A DNA stretch of 17,685 nucleotides from positions 1 through 17,685 of the forward strand of contig SCQA01000185.1 of NCBI GenBank assembly GCA_004298725.1, given 5' to 3'. The DNA comes from a bacterium (GTDB taxonomy: Bacteria; Desulfobacterota; GWC2-55-46). Shown here piece after piece: positions 1 through 6,471 of the stretch; the stretch's first letter is position 1, and each line of letters opens with the position of its first letter. A program made the position numbers and the translations under genes. The notes beneath the pieces were generated by a model that saw nothing but the letters and a program-made list of their open reading frames with translations, was not told where the DNA came from and did not search any database.

Positions 1-517
1 GGGGGGGGGTAAAAGGAAGTCAGTTTCACCATGCCAAGGCCAATTCCATTTGTCAAAAAACCGTGAAACCAACGCGCCAAAAAGTCTATTTACCGTAGAA
101 ACAGATTTTAAACATGTTCCTACCCATCACCACCACTACCGCCCCCAAAAAAAAAGAAGAAGAAGCACTGCTTTCCTATAATATCTAAACACCATCTAAT
201 GCTATTTTAATTTCAACCAAGTATATTTAAAGCAAGAAACAAAATTGAAACTTGCGATATTACACTAAAATGAAGTGCGAAGCGCTTGCCGGCATACTTG
301 CCTTTATCGCCGCACCTGCTCGGCCATAATATTTCCGCACTATATTTCCTTTTAACAGCGCGCTAAAAGCCATCTTTATGCGGGTTTGCCGTGCCGTCAG
401 GAGTTCCCTCTTTACCGATCGAGCCGGTAGGTTGTCTCTCCGGCTGACGGATTTTTGGCGGGCATCGCACACTCTACAAAACTGAAAACCGTCAACTGAC
501 AACAGCTAACTCTTTAC
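1..517. other. Gene-free left end with homopolymer tracts
   Basis: I find no credible gene here. The stretch opens with nine G. It has a C5-A9 tract followed by GAA triplets near 143-165, an A/T-rich part at about 170-260, and then the CCGTCAG repeat at 392-450. The only sizeable open frame (260-502, minus) starts with TTG, has no ribosome binding site, and is partly encoded by that repeat. Just downstream of the prfB stop (about 484-517) the minus strand reads as degenerate GTTAG/GTCAGTTG words, like those at 5047-5313. No tRNA-like fold and no U-tracted terminator facing prfB was seen. Confidence 0.6.
392..450 (+). repeat. CCGTCAG-bounded interspersed repeat, copy 1
   Basis: The element starts TGCCGTCAGGAGTT and ends CTCCGGCTGACGG, so its ends (CCGTCAG/CTGACGG) are inverted repeats. 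It contains CCTCTTTACCG and a nested stem AGCCGG...CCGGCT. The same blocks in the same order recur at 9385-9449. Both copies are followed on the plus strand by a T run (ATTTTT here), so the folded RNA could act as a plus-strand terminator, although no plus-strand gene is visible just upstream. It could equally be a miniature non-coding repeat family. Confidence 0.6.
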
Positions 518-1628
518 TTACGTCTTTGCCTCTTCGGTACGCCCAAGAAGGTAACCCTCTATAAACGCGTTAATGTCTCCGTCAAGCACCGCGTCAACGT
601 TACCGGACTCAAGCCCTGTCCTGTGGTCTTTTACCAACCGGTACGGTTGCAGTACATAAGACCTTATCTGATGCCCCCACGCGATGTCTTTTTTCTCCTT
701 ATGGTAAACGTCCATCTTTTCTTCCTGCTCTTTCAGCTTCTGTTCATAAAGCCGCGCCCTCAAAAGCTTCATGGCCATGGCCTTGTTCTTGTGCTGGCTC
801 CTCTCGTTCTGGCATTGCACCACTATGCCCGTAGGCAAGTGCGTTATGCGTATGGCCGAGTCTGTTTTATTTACGTGCTGGCCGCCCGCGCCGCTTGCGC
901 GGAAGGTATCCACCCGCAAGTCCGCCTCGTTTATATCAACGACTATGTCGTCTTCTATTTCCGGATACACGAATACGGACGCAAATGACGTATGCCTTCG
1001 CTTATTGGCGTCGTACGGAGATATTCTGACAAGGCGGTGCACGCCCACTTCGGCCTTCATGTAGCCGTAAGCGAACTCGCCTTCAACGGTCAACGTAACG
1101 CTCTTAAGCCCCGCCTCTTCACCGGGCAGGTAGTCAACCACCTCCGTTGTAAAACCCTTCTTTTCCGCCCAGCGAAGGTACATCCTTAAAAGCATGCTGG
1201 CCCAGTCCTGCGCCTCGGTTCCGCCGGCCCCCGGGTGTATGGAAACTATCGCCCCAAGCCTGTCGTTTTCCTTGCCGAGCATGCGACGCACTTCAACAGC
1301 GCTGACAGCGGCCTCGGCCTCGGCTATTTTTTCATCCGCCTCGCGCGCCAGAGAAGGGTCGCTTGACTCTTCGGCAAACTCTATCAGCAACACGGCTTCT
1401 TCAATGGCGGAACTTATCTTTTCTATCGCTAAAAGGCCGGAAGTTATATCCGCCTTGCGCTTCATTATCTTCTGGGCTTCGGCTTGATCAGCCCATATAG
1501 CTGGGTCCGCGCAGCGCGCGTCAAGCTCCTTTAATTCTTTTTCCTTGGCCGCGCGGTCAAAGAAAACTCCGTAAACCGTCAAAACGCGCCTTTACGGCCT
1601 TTAAACTCTCCTTAGCTTCCTCAAACAT
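518..1628 (-). CDS. prfB: Peptide chain release factor 2 (programmed +1 frameshift)
   Basis: RF2 releases finished proteins at UGA and UAA stop codons on the ribosome. The ATG at 1628 follows a strong GGAGGT site (1640-1635) lying inside the end of lnt; one base separates the lnt stop from this ATG, so translation is probably coupled. The first frame gives 23 codons and hits an in-frame TGA at 1559-1557. A +1 shift at CTT-TGA-C continues into the long frame, giving about 369 residues, the usual RF2 length. In the joined protein the catalytic GGQ falls at about 248-250 (GAGGQHVNKT) and the stop-recognition loop at about 203-205. That loop reads SPY where RF2 normally has SPF; the flanking RRHTSFASVFVYPE is typical. 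It is the last gene of the minus-strand run. An annotation lacking the frameshift would start it wrongly at about 1582. Identity is certain; the frameshift is near-certain from the conserved site. Confidence 0.96.
1556..1570 (-). promoter_or_regulatory. prfB: RF2 autoregulatory +1 frameshift site
   Basis: On the minus strand the sequence is GGAG-TTTT-CTT-TGA-C. It has a Shine-Dalgarno-like GGAG (1570-1567) a few bases upstream, the slippery CTT (1562-1560), the in-frame TGA (1559-1557) and the C that follows. This is the classic bacterial prfB arrangement: low RF2 lets the ribosome pause at its own UGA stop and slip +1, while high RF2 terminates. The stop is codon 24, close to the E. coli position. 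Confidence 0.93.
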
Positions 1629-1629
1629 T

Positions 1630-3231
1630 CTAAGACCTCCGTTTAAATATTATAGCGGCACAAAACGCGCTTGAAACCGCAAGGCACCAGTAAGCGAATA
1701 CGTCTCCGTAAATAGTGTAAATAGTCGGCGAGCCGCTTCTCATGCCTACCACAGCGTTTATTACGTCCCTCTCAAAAAGCCCGAGCTTTTTTCTTACCCT
1801 TCCCGTGGGGTCAACCACGCCGCTTATACCTGTATTTGCTGAGCGCAAAAGAAAAACCCTGTTTTCAACGGCGCGAAGCGCGGACATGTCAAAGTGCTGG
1901 TACGGAGCCGAGCTTTTGCCGAACCACGCGTCATTTGTAATGTTAACGAGAACGGCGGCGCCGTTTTTAACGGCGCCCCGCGCTATTTCAGGAAATATCG
2001 CCTCGTAGCATATCAACATACCCACGCCGTCGCTAATAAATTTCAAAGGCACAGGCCCAGGGCCTTCTTTAAAATCGCCCACTCCGGCGGTAAGTTTTTT
2101 TATGAACGGCAAAAACCTTTTAAGCGGCACGTACTCGCCGAACGGCACAAGATGAGTTTTGTCGTACTTTGCCGTCATCTCTCCTGAAGGCGAAAATAGC
2201 ACGGCGCTGTTAAAAAAGTCCGTCGTGCGCGACAGCGGGTTTCTTGCGTAAGTATCTATGCCTGTAAGCACGAATGTCCGGCTTTCTTTCGCAATCGTTC
2301 CGACAACCGCGGCATCCGGGCCGTCCCCGTTTATGAAAAACGGCGCGGCAGACTCCGGCCATATCACTAAATGAGCGCCAAGGTCAGCCGCCTTTTTGGT
2401 AAGAGCGCGGTATATTTCCATGGTGCTTCCCTGAAAAGCCTCGTCCCATTTTAACGACTGCTCAATCGAACCCTGCGCGACGCCGACCCTGAAACTCCGC
2501 CATGAAAAAAAATCGCCCTCCACCTGCTTGAGTCTAATAAAACCGTATGACAATATGGAAGCAACAAGCGCAAACGCCACCAGCAATTCCTTCACCGGAA
2601 AAACGCCGCGCCTTTCTATAAGCGCGCTTGAGAGAAAAAAAATAGCCGCGTTCATTGTCATTACAACAAACGAAATGCCCCAAACGCCTGTCACGTCCGC
2701 TATCTGTATAACCGGCAGGTACGGCATTTGCGAATAACCGAGAAGCACCCACGGAAACCCGCTTAAAAGATGCGCCCTCAGGTACTCAAGCCCAACCCAC
2801 GCGGACGGCAGTAACACAAGCCTTGAAAGGCCTCCCATGCCATTCGTAACATGGGCAAACATTGCGAACACCCCCGTGTAAACGGCGAGGTAGAGCGCAA
2901 GCACGAGCATTATCGGCACGCTGAAATATAGCGGCACGCCTCCGTAGAAAAACATGGAATTTACAACCCAGTACACCGTGCCGACATAAAAGACAAAACC
3001 GGCTATAATGCCGATTACGAAAGCTTTTTTTAACCCGGTTTCAACCTTGTCCATATCACCGGTGCGTAACGCGAAAAAAAGCGGCACGAACGCTACCCAC
3101 GCGAGCAAGGCAACGCCGAACGGCGCAAAGGAAAGGATAAGAAGCACGCCGGATAACATGGCAAGAGCTATTCTTTTTTTGAAGCACCCCGCCGTAAACA
3201 ACGCGATATTTTGATTGCAAGATGATGTCAT
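1630..3231 (-). CDS. lnt: Apolipoprotein N-acyltransferase
   Basis: Lnt is an inner-membrane enzyme that moves an acyl chain from a phospholipid to the N-terminal cysteine of apolipoproteins, the last step of lipoprotein maturation in Gram-negatives. The 533 residues start with several hydrophobic segments (about 20-235), followed by a periplasmic nitrilase-type domain (about 245-490) and a final membrane helix (about 508-528). The catalytic triad is visible: Glu293 in WPES, Lys358 in DKTHLVPFGEYVPL and Cys408 in LICYEAIFPE; Glu366 in FGEY is also kept. Length and order fit the family. The ATG at 3231 has only a weak upstream GGA, so the exact start is less certain. A 79-base gap with GC-rich hairpins separates it from the DgkA fusion upstream. 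Its stop codon nearly touches the prfB start. Confidence 0.95.
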   Translation of the reverse strand: MTSSCNQNIALFTAGCFKKRIALAMLSGVLLILSFAPFGVALLAWVAFVPLFFALRTGDMDKVETGLKKAFVIGIIAGFVFYVGTVYWVVNSMFFYGGVPLYFSVPIMLVLALYLAVYTGVFAMFAHVTNGMGGLSRLVLLPSAWVGLEYLRAHLLSGFPWVLLGYSQMPYLPVIQIADVTGVWGISFVVMTMNAAIFFLSSALIERRGVFPVKELLVAFALVASILSYGFIRLKQVEGDFFSWRSFRVGVAQGSIEQSLKWDEAFQGSTMEIYRALTKKAADLGAHLVIWPESAAPFFINGDGPDAAVVGTIAKESRTFVLTGIDTYARNPLSRTTDFFNSAVLFSPSGEMTAKYDKTHLVPFGEYVPLKRFLPFIKKLTAGVGDFKEGPGPVPLKFISDGVGMLICYEAIFPEIARGAVKNGAAVLVNITNDAWFGKSSAPYQHFDMSALRAVENRVFLLRSANTGISGVVDPTGRVRKKLGLFERDVINAVVGMRSGSPTIYTIYGDVFAYWCLAVSSAFCAAIIFKRRS

Positions 3232-3243
3232 TTATATTTATCC

Positions 3244-3300
3244 GCGGCAATGCCGCAGAGCGACAAAAACCATGCCGCCAAGCGGCAACGCGGCTCCGCG
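3244..3300. repeat. Cluster of three short GC-rich hairpins
   Basis: Between the DgkA fusion and lnt lie three consecutive inverted repeats: GCGGCA-A-TGCCGC (3244-3256), TGCCGC-CAA-GCGGCA (3273-3287) and CGCGG-CT-CCGCG (3289-3300). The first two use the same 6-mers, so alternative pairings between them are possible. There is no T run, so they are not ordinary terminators. They may be a REP-like element or an mRNA-stabilising structure between two genes of one transcript. Confidence 0.55.
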
Positions 3301-3310
3301 AACGCTCCAT

Positions 3311-4042
3311 TCATTTAATTGACAAGGAAAATAACCAGAAGATAAAAAACGTAAGCCCTATGCCGAGGACGGCTCCGAAAAAGACTTCAAGCATCGTGTG
3401 GATACGCCCGAGTAGCCTTGAGTGGCTAACCATGCCCGCGAGGACGAATGAAAATACGGCTACAAGCGGATTAAGAGTAAGTAGCGCTATTGACGACGCC
3501 AGCGAGAACGCCACTGCAGAATGGCCGCTTGGCATACCGCCGTGAAGAGGAGTTCCCTTGCCGATGGTCGCCTTGAACGCCACAACCGCTATAAGCACGA
3601 AAAGAAGCGATATTACCGCAAGGTGGCCTGAAAAGACGCGCGCCTGACGAAGCGCCAACACGGCCGGCTCGTGAAAATATTTCGATAATATCATATATAC
3701 CATCATGGCAACGCCTATGGCCGATATAAGCACAGCTCCGGCGGAAACATCCTTGGCGTTTTTGGCTATTTTGTGGTGGCGCTCTTCTATAAGATTGACG
3801 GCCTCTTCAATGGCCGTGTTGAACATCTCGGCAAAAAGTAAAATTATTATGGAAACGGCGAAGAGGACAAACTCTACCATCGGGAGCTTAAGAAGCAAAC
3901 TTAAAAAGAGAGCGCCTACTGCAATAACAAAATGCACTTTCACGTGCTTCTGCGTCTTGAAGGCGTATAGCACGCCCTCAATGGCGCAGTTAAGGCTCTC
4001 AAGCCAGCCCTGCGGTTTTATAATCTTGGTTCCCTTATCCAT
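3311..4042 (-). CDS. dgkA: DgkA-type lipid kinase fused to PAP2 phosphatase
   Basis: The N-terminal part (about 10-122) is a small integral-membrane diacylglycerol/undecaprenol kinase, with the family signature EMFNTAIEEAVNLI (72-85) and AKDVSAGAV (96-104). The C-terminal part (about 135-240) is hydrophobic and resembles PAP2-type lipid phosphatases: GMPSGHSA at 169-176, then SR at 208-209 and H215. The standard third motif ends in Asp, but here the equivalent position is Glu219. The usual upstream KX6RP motif is not clear. The fusion would put a kinase and a phosphatase acting on lipid phosphates in one polypeptide at the inner membrane; the substrate (undecaprenol or diacylglycerol) cannot be told from sequence. 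The ATG at 4042 has GAGG seven bases upstream. A dgkA gene beside ybeY is common synteny. Confidence 0.88.
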   Translation of the reverse strand: MDKGTKIIKPQGWLESLNCAIEGVLYAFKTQKHVKVHFVIAVGALFLSLLLKLPMVEFVLFAVSIIILLFAEMFNTAIEEAVNLIEERHHKIAKNAKDVSAGAVLISAIGVAMMVYMILSKYFHEPAVLALRQARVFSGHLAVISLLFVLIAVVAFKATIGKGTPLHGGMPSGHSAVAFSLASSIALLTLNPLVAVFSFVLAGMVSHSRLLGRIHTMLEVFFGAVLGIGLTFFIFWLFSLSIK

Positions 4043-4098
4043 AAAAAAACCTCAAGCAATTACCCCTGCTTTATCTCCGCTTAAAGTTTAATGCTTGC

Positions 4099-4140
4099 CT
4101 TTATTTCCTCTCCCCCATCTGACGGGGGGTGGAAATAAAG
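4099..4140. repeat. 42-base palindrome abutting the ybeY-tail copy
   Basis: The arms CTTTATTTCC (4099-4108) and GGAAATAAAG (4131-4140) are perfect complements. Inside them CCCCC (4112-4116) pairs with GGGGG (within 4124-4129), leaving a small loop. The right arm ends at 4140, and the duplicated ybeY tail starts at 4141. Neither strand has a clear T run after the stem. It may be an inserted miniature palindrome or mark the edge of the hicBA insertion. Confidence 0.65.
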
Positions 4141-4199
4141 AAACAAGCCCCGTCTTTTTAACTCCGCTTAAAAGCACAGCCTCTCTTGCCTTCATCTTA
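4141..4199 (-). pseudogene. Duplicated 3' end of ybeY (19-codon remnant)
   Basis: These 59 bases align without gaps to 4626-4684, the end of intact ybeY, with 6 mismatches. Read on the minus strand they encode KMKAREAVLLSGVKKTGLV, against KMKAKEAVLLNGLKKNGLV in YbeY. The ybeY stop codon is not preserved, and reading would run on into the palindrome. The first bases of the copy (TAA at 4199-4197) serve as the hicA stop codon. The remnant lies exactly where the end of ybeY would be if hicBA were removed, so it may be the original tail displaced by an insertion. Confidence 0.88.
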
Positions 4200-4409
4200 T
4201 AAAAGTCTTTTAAACACGTCTGAGCTAAGCCCTGCATCCTTCACAATCCCTGCCATTGTAAAAGAATTGACGGGATTCGCCCTTGGAATGGTAATAATCC
4301 GTTCGCCGTTAGTCATTGTTATATGCTTGCCCTGCCTTAGAACCCTAAAACCGGCTTTTTCAAAAGCCTTCACCGCTCTAAGGTGGCTTATACCCTGCAA
4401 TTCAGACAT
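4197..4409 (-). CDS. hicA: HicA-family mRNA interferase toxin
   Basis: This 70-residue protein fits the HicA/YcfA toxin family, small double-stranded-RNA-binding-fold enzymes that cleave mRNA until bound by HicB. Family features are the N-terminal helix with EKAGFRVLRQGKHITM, including the catalytic-type His29, and the C-terminal NPVNSFTMAGIVKDAGLS. The ATG at 4409 overlaps the end of hicB by eight bases (ATGTCTGA), with AGAGG just upstream, so translation is coupled to the antitoxin. The stop TAA coincides with the first bases of the duplicated ybeY tail. The order is antitoxin first, the reverse of E. coli hicAB. It appears intact. Confidence 0.92.
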   Translation of the reverse strand: MSELQGISHLRAVKAFEKAGFRVLRQGKHITMTNGERIITIPRANPVNSFTMAGIVKDAGLSSDVFKRLL

Positions 4410-4605
4410 GGCCTCTTACTTCCACGTAGCGGCACTCTTTATCTTTACTTAATTCGTCAACAGCCTCCATATACCCCTTTATGGCGTCTTTAATATTATC
4501 AAGAGCTTCTTCTTCGGTCTGCCCCTGCGACCAGCAACCTGGCAAACCCGGAACCCATACGGCATAACCTTCTTCTGTCTTTTTGAGATTTACTTTATAC
4601 TTCAT
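4402..4605 (-). CDS. hicB: HicB-family antitoxin, short form
   Basis: This 67-residue protein has the HicB/UPF0150 pattern: a beta-rich start (MKYKVNLKKTEEGYAVWVP), then GLPGCWSQGQTEEEALDNIKDAI, the conserved Gly-Cys-rich turn and helix. Its role is to bind and neutralise HicA. It ends after the partial RNase-H-like fold and has no added helix-turn-helix or ribbon-helix-helix domain, so it may not bind DNA by itself. AAGGAG lies six bases before the ATG at 4605. It starts only 18 bases after the ybeY stop, so it could be read through from the ybeY transcript; I see no separate promoter. Confidence 0.92.
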   Translation of the reverse strand: MKYKVNLKKTEEGYAVWVPGLPGCWSQGQTEEEALDNIKDAIKGYMEAVDELSKDKECRYVEVRGHV

Positions 4606-4623
4606 CTCTTTCTCCTTAAATAA

Positions 4624-5046
4624 TCAAACAAGCCCGTTCTTTTTAAGTCCGTTTAAAAGCACTGCCTCTTTTGCCTTCATCTTAGCGGCTTGGCGCCCGC
4701 CTTTTACGTGGTCGTAGCCGATTAAGTGCAAAAGCCCGTGTATCAAAAGCCTTGCAAGCTCTTCTTCAAAGCTTACGCCGAACTCTTTTGCCTGCAATAC
4801 AACCTTGTCAACAGATATTGCTATGTCGCCAAGCATGCCGCTCTCGTCCATTGGAAAACTTAAAACATCGGTCGGCTTATCTATTCTGCGAAATTTCTTG
4901 TTAAGGGCACGCATACCTTCGTCGCCCGTAATAAGTACGCTAACCTCGGAACCCTTTAAGCCGAGTTCTTCAAGCGCGAAATTTATTATTTTGGTTGTCA
5001 GGCGGCTCTTTTTAAGCCCTGCCTCGTCCGCTATGAATACAGGCAA
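4624..5046 (-). CDS. ybeY: Endoribonuclease YbeY
   Basis: YbeY is a zinc-dependent endoribonuclease involved in 16S rRNA 3'-end maturation and ribosome quality control. The metal site HGLLHLIGYDH gives His103, His107 and His113, and the conserved segment around RRIDKPTDVLSFP is at 54-65. At 140 residues the length is usual. The start is TTG (5046-5044), supported by GGAG five bases upstream; the nearby ATG is out of frame. Its last 59 bases are duplicated at 4141-4199, with hicBA between. It is preceded by a 267-base gene-free gap, where some relatives carry a 7TM-HD phosphodiesterase gene after phoH. Confidence 0.95.
   Translation of the reverse strand: MPVFIADEAGLKKSRLTTKIINFALEELGLKGSEVSVLITGDEGMRALNKKFRRIDKPTDVLSFPMDESGMLGDIAISVDKVVLQAKEFGVSFEEELARLLIHGLLHLIGYDHVKGGRQAAKMKAKEAVLLNGLKKNGLV
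4626..4684 (-). repeat. Direct-repeat partner: 3' end of intact ybeY
   Basis: This is the coding end of ybeY (last 19 codons plus the first base of the stop region) that matches 4141-4199 at 53 of 59 bases in the same orientation. The offset is 485 bases, and similarity stops sharply on both sides. Together the two copies bracket hicB and hicA, as attachment-site duplications bracket an integrated element. Confidence 0.88.
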
Positions 5047-5313
5047 CTTGACTCCATTTAGTCGTTAATGTTTAGTGGCCGGTGATTAACTTGCTAATCC
5101 TCTTACCGCCGCCTTTTTTCCTCTTTTTTAAAGGGGGGCTGAGTGTGCTTACTGTCTTACTAACCCCTAAGCACTAACCACCGCCTTTACCGCTAACTCC
5201 TGACTTAAAATCCATTCCCCGCGCATGAGAGAGAAGGAAGGAAACGACAACCTAATCACTTAACACTGCTTTATTCACTCGCCCCTAACCGCTAACACCT
5301 GTCATTTAACAAT
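5047..5313. repeat. Gene-free spacer of degenerate GTTAG-type words
   Basis: On the minus strand this spacer repeats loose variants of GTTAG with G-rich linkers, such as GTGTTAGCGGTTAGGGG, GTTAAGTGATTAGG and GTGGTTAGTGCTTAGG. It also holds a run reading AGCCCCCCTTTAAAAAAGAG. No frame of useful length, RNA gene or clear promoter is present. It looks like slipped, low-complexity filler between phoH and ybeY. Confidence 0.5.
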
Positions 5314-6330
5314 CTACGGCTCTATAACAGCCACAGCCTTTTTCTTATTTTCCATCCTCTCGAACGCGCGTATAACCTCAAGAACAAGAGGGTGGCGCAC
5401 TACGTCGTTTTCCGAAAAAAATACCTGCTCTATGCCTTCAACACCTTCAAGTATCTTTTGCGCCTCGACAAGGCCTGACGGCTTGGCAAGGGGCAAATCT
5501 ATCTGCGTTATGTCGCCGGTTATTACGGCCTTTGAGCCGAAACCGAGCCTTGTCAGAAACATCTTCATCTGCTCGATAGTGGTGTTTTGCGCCTCGTCAA
5601 GTATTATGAAGGAATCGTTTAACGTCCTGCCGCGCATGAACGCGAGCGGGGCAACCTCTATTACGCCTGTTTCTATGAGCTTTTGCGTCTTTTCATAATC
5701 TATCATGTCGTGAAGCGCGTCGTATAAAGGCCGTAAATAAGGGTCTATCTTCGCGGTCAGGTCGCCGGGCAGAAAGCCGAGCTTTTCACCAGCTTCAACC
5801 GCGGGCCTTGTCAGTATTATCCTGTCAACCTGCTTGTCCGTTAAGGCTGAAACCGCCATTGCCATTGCAAGGTATGTTTTGCCGGTGCCGGCAGGTCCTA
5901 TGCCAAAGACGATATCGTGCTTGCGTATCGCGTCAATATACTTCTTTTGCACCGCGCTCTTAGGGGCTATGATCTTCTTCCTGAAAGACACAAAGGCCGT
6001 ATCCAGAAATATTCCGGCAAGGTCAACGTCCTTGTCGGCGGACACGGCCCGGCAGGCATAGTCAACGTCATGAGGGGATAACTGATACCCTTTTTTGAGA
6101 AGCGCGTAAACGCCAAGCAGTATGCGCTCGGCTATTTCGGCCTTTGACGGCTCTCCGTGAATGGTTACGAGCGCGCCCCTTGTGTCAAGAACCACGCCAA
6201 GCTTCTTTTCAAGCCGTTTAAGGTTTTCTCCGGACTCGCCAAAAAGACGCATGGCAAGCCCGTTGTCTTGAAAATTCACCTGTAGTTTGGTTGTCTTGCC
6301 GGCTTCTATTGTCGCGCTTGGCATATACAT
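5314..6330 (-). CDS. PhoH-like ATPase (PhoL type)
   Basis: This 338-residue cytoplasmic ATPase belongs to the PhoH/PhoL family, often encoded beside ybeY and linked to RNA metabolism. An N-terminal KH-like part (about 15-75) is followed by the P-loop NTPase domain: Walker A GPAGTGKT at 145-152, and Walker B FIILDEAQN at 241-249 with a following ITGDITQIDLP. The residues LTRPAVEAGEKLGFLPGD are highly typical. Two in-frame ATGs exist (6330 and 6324), and neither has a Shine-Dalgarno sequence. A promoter-like pair ends only a few bases upstream, so the message may be almost leaderless. It is separated from lpxC by a strong terminator and so starts its own transcript. Confidence 0.94.
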   Translation of the reverse strand: MYMPSATIEAGKTTKLQVNFQDNGLAMRLFGESGENLKRLEKKLGVVLDTRGALVTIHGEPSKAEIAERILLGVYALLKKGYQLSPHDVDYACRAVSADKDVDLAGIFLDTAFVSFRKKIIAPKSAVQKKYIDAIRKHDIVFGIGPAGTGKTYLAMAMAVSALTDKQVDRIILTRPAVEAGEKLGFLPGDLTAKIDPYLRPLYDALHDMIDYEKTQKLIETGVIEVAPLAFMRGRTLNDSFIILDEAQNTTIEQMKMFLTRLGFGSKAVITGDITQIDLPLAKPSGLVEAQKILEGVEGIEQVFFSENDVVRHPLVLEVIRAFERMENKKKAVAVIEP

Positions 6331-6333
6331 AAA

Positions 6334-6362
6334 ATTCTAACATACTAACGCGATTTTTACAA
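6334..6362 (-). promoter_or_regulatory. Candidate phoH-like gene promoter
   Basis: On the minus strand TTGTAA (6362-6357) is followed after 17 bases by TAGAAT (6339-6334). Transcription would be expected to start about seven bases further on, at or inside the first codons of the PhoH gene (ATG at 6330 or 6324). It lies downstream of the lpxC terminator, where a new promoter is needed. Confidence 0.5.
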
Positions 6363-6408
6363 TCAGGCGGGTTAATCATGTGACACTAACAAAAAAAAGC
6401 GGAAAAAC

Positions 6409-6435
6409 AAAAAGCCCCGTATTACGGGGCTTTTT
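6409..6435 (-). terminator. Intrinsic terminator after lpxC
   Basis: AAAAAGCCCCGT and ACGGGGCTTTTT form a perfect 12-bp stem with an ATT loop. On the minus strand the stem is followed by a T-rich tract (TTTTTGTTTTTCC). The symmetry means it could also work on the plus strand, but only the minus strand has a gene ending nearby (lpxC, 37 bases upstream). Confidence 0.92.
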
Positions 6436-6471
6436 AGAAAGTACCTATAAAATTAACTGCGCCGTCAAAAA

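Noticed and set aside
24..68. GTTTCAC...GTGAAAC inverted repeat near the left edge
   Set aside because: Seven base pairs with a long A-rich loop and no context; not above chance.
120..215. Minus-strand stretch encoding a Phe- or Leu-rich segment and a Gly-rich end
   Set aside because: It depends on a homopolymer run, switches frame, and has no supported start.
366..460. Possible c-di-GMP riboswitch, because the minus strand has GGCAAACC near a stem
   Set aside because: The companion GACGCAAAGCC block and the second stem with tetraloop receptor are absent.
260..502. 80-codon open frame on the minus strand
   Set aside because: It has a TTG start without a ribosome binding site, is partly encoded by the CCGTCAG repeat, and shows no family resemblance.
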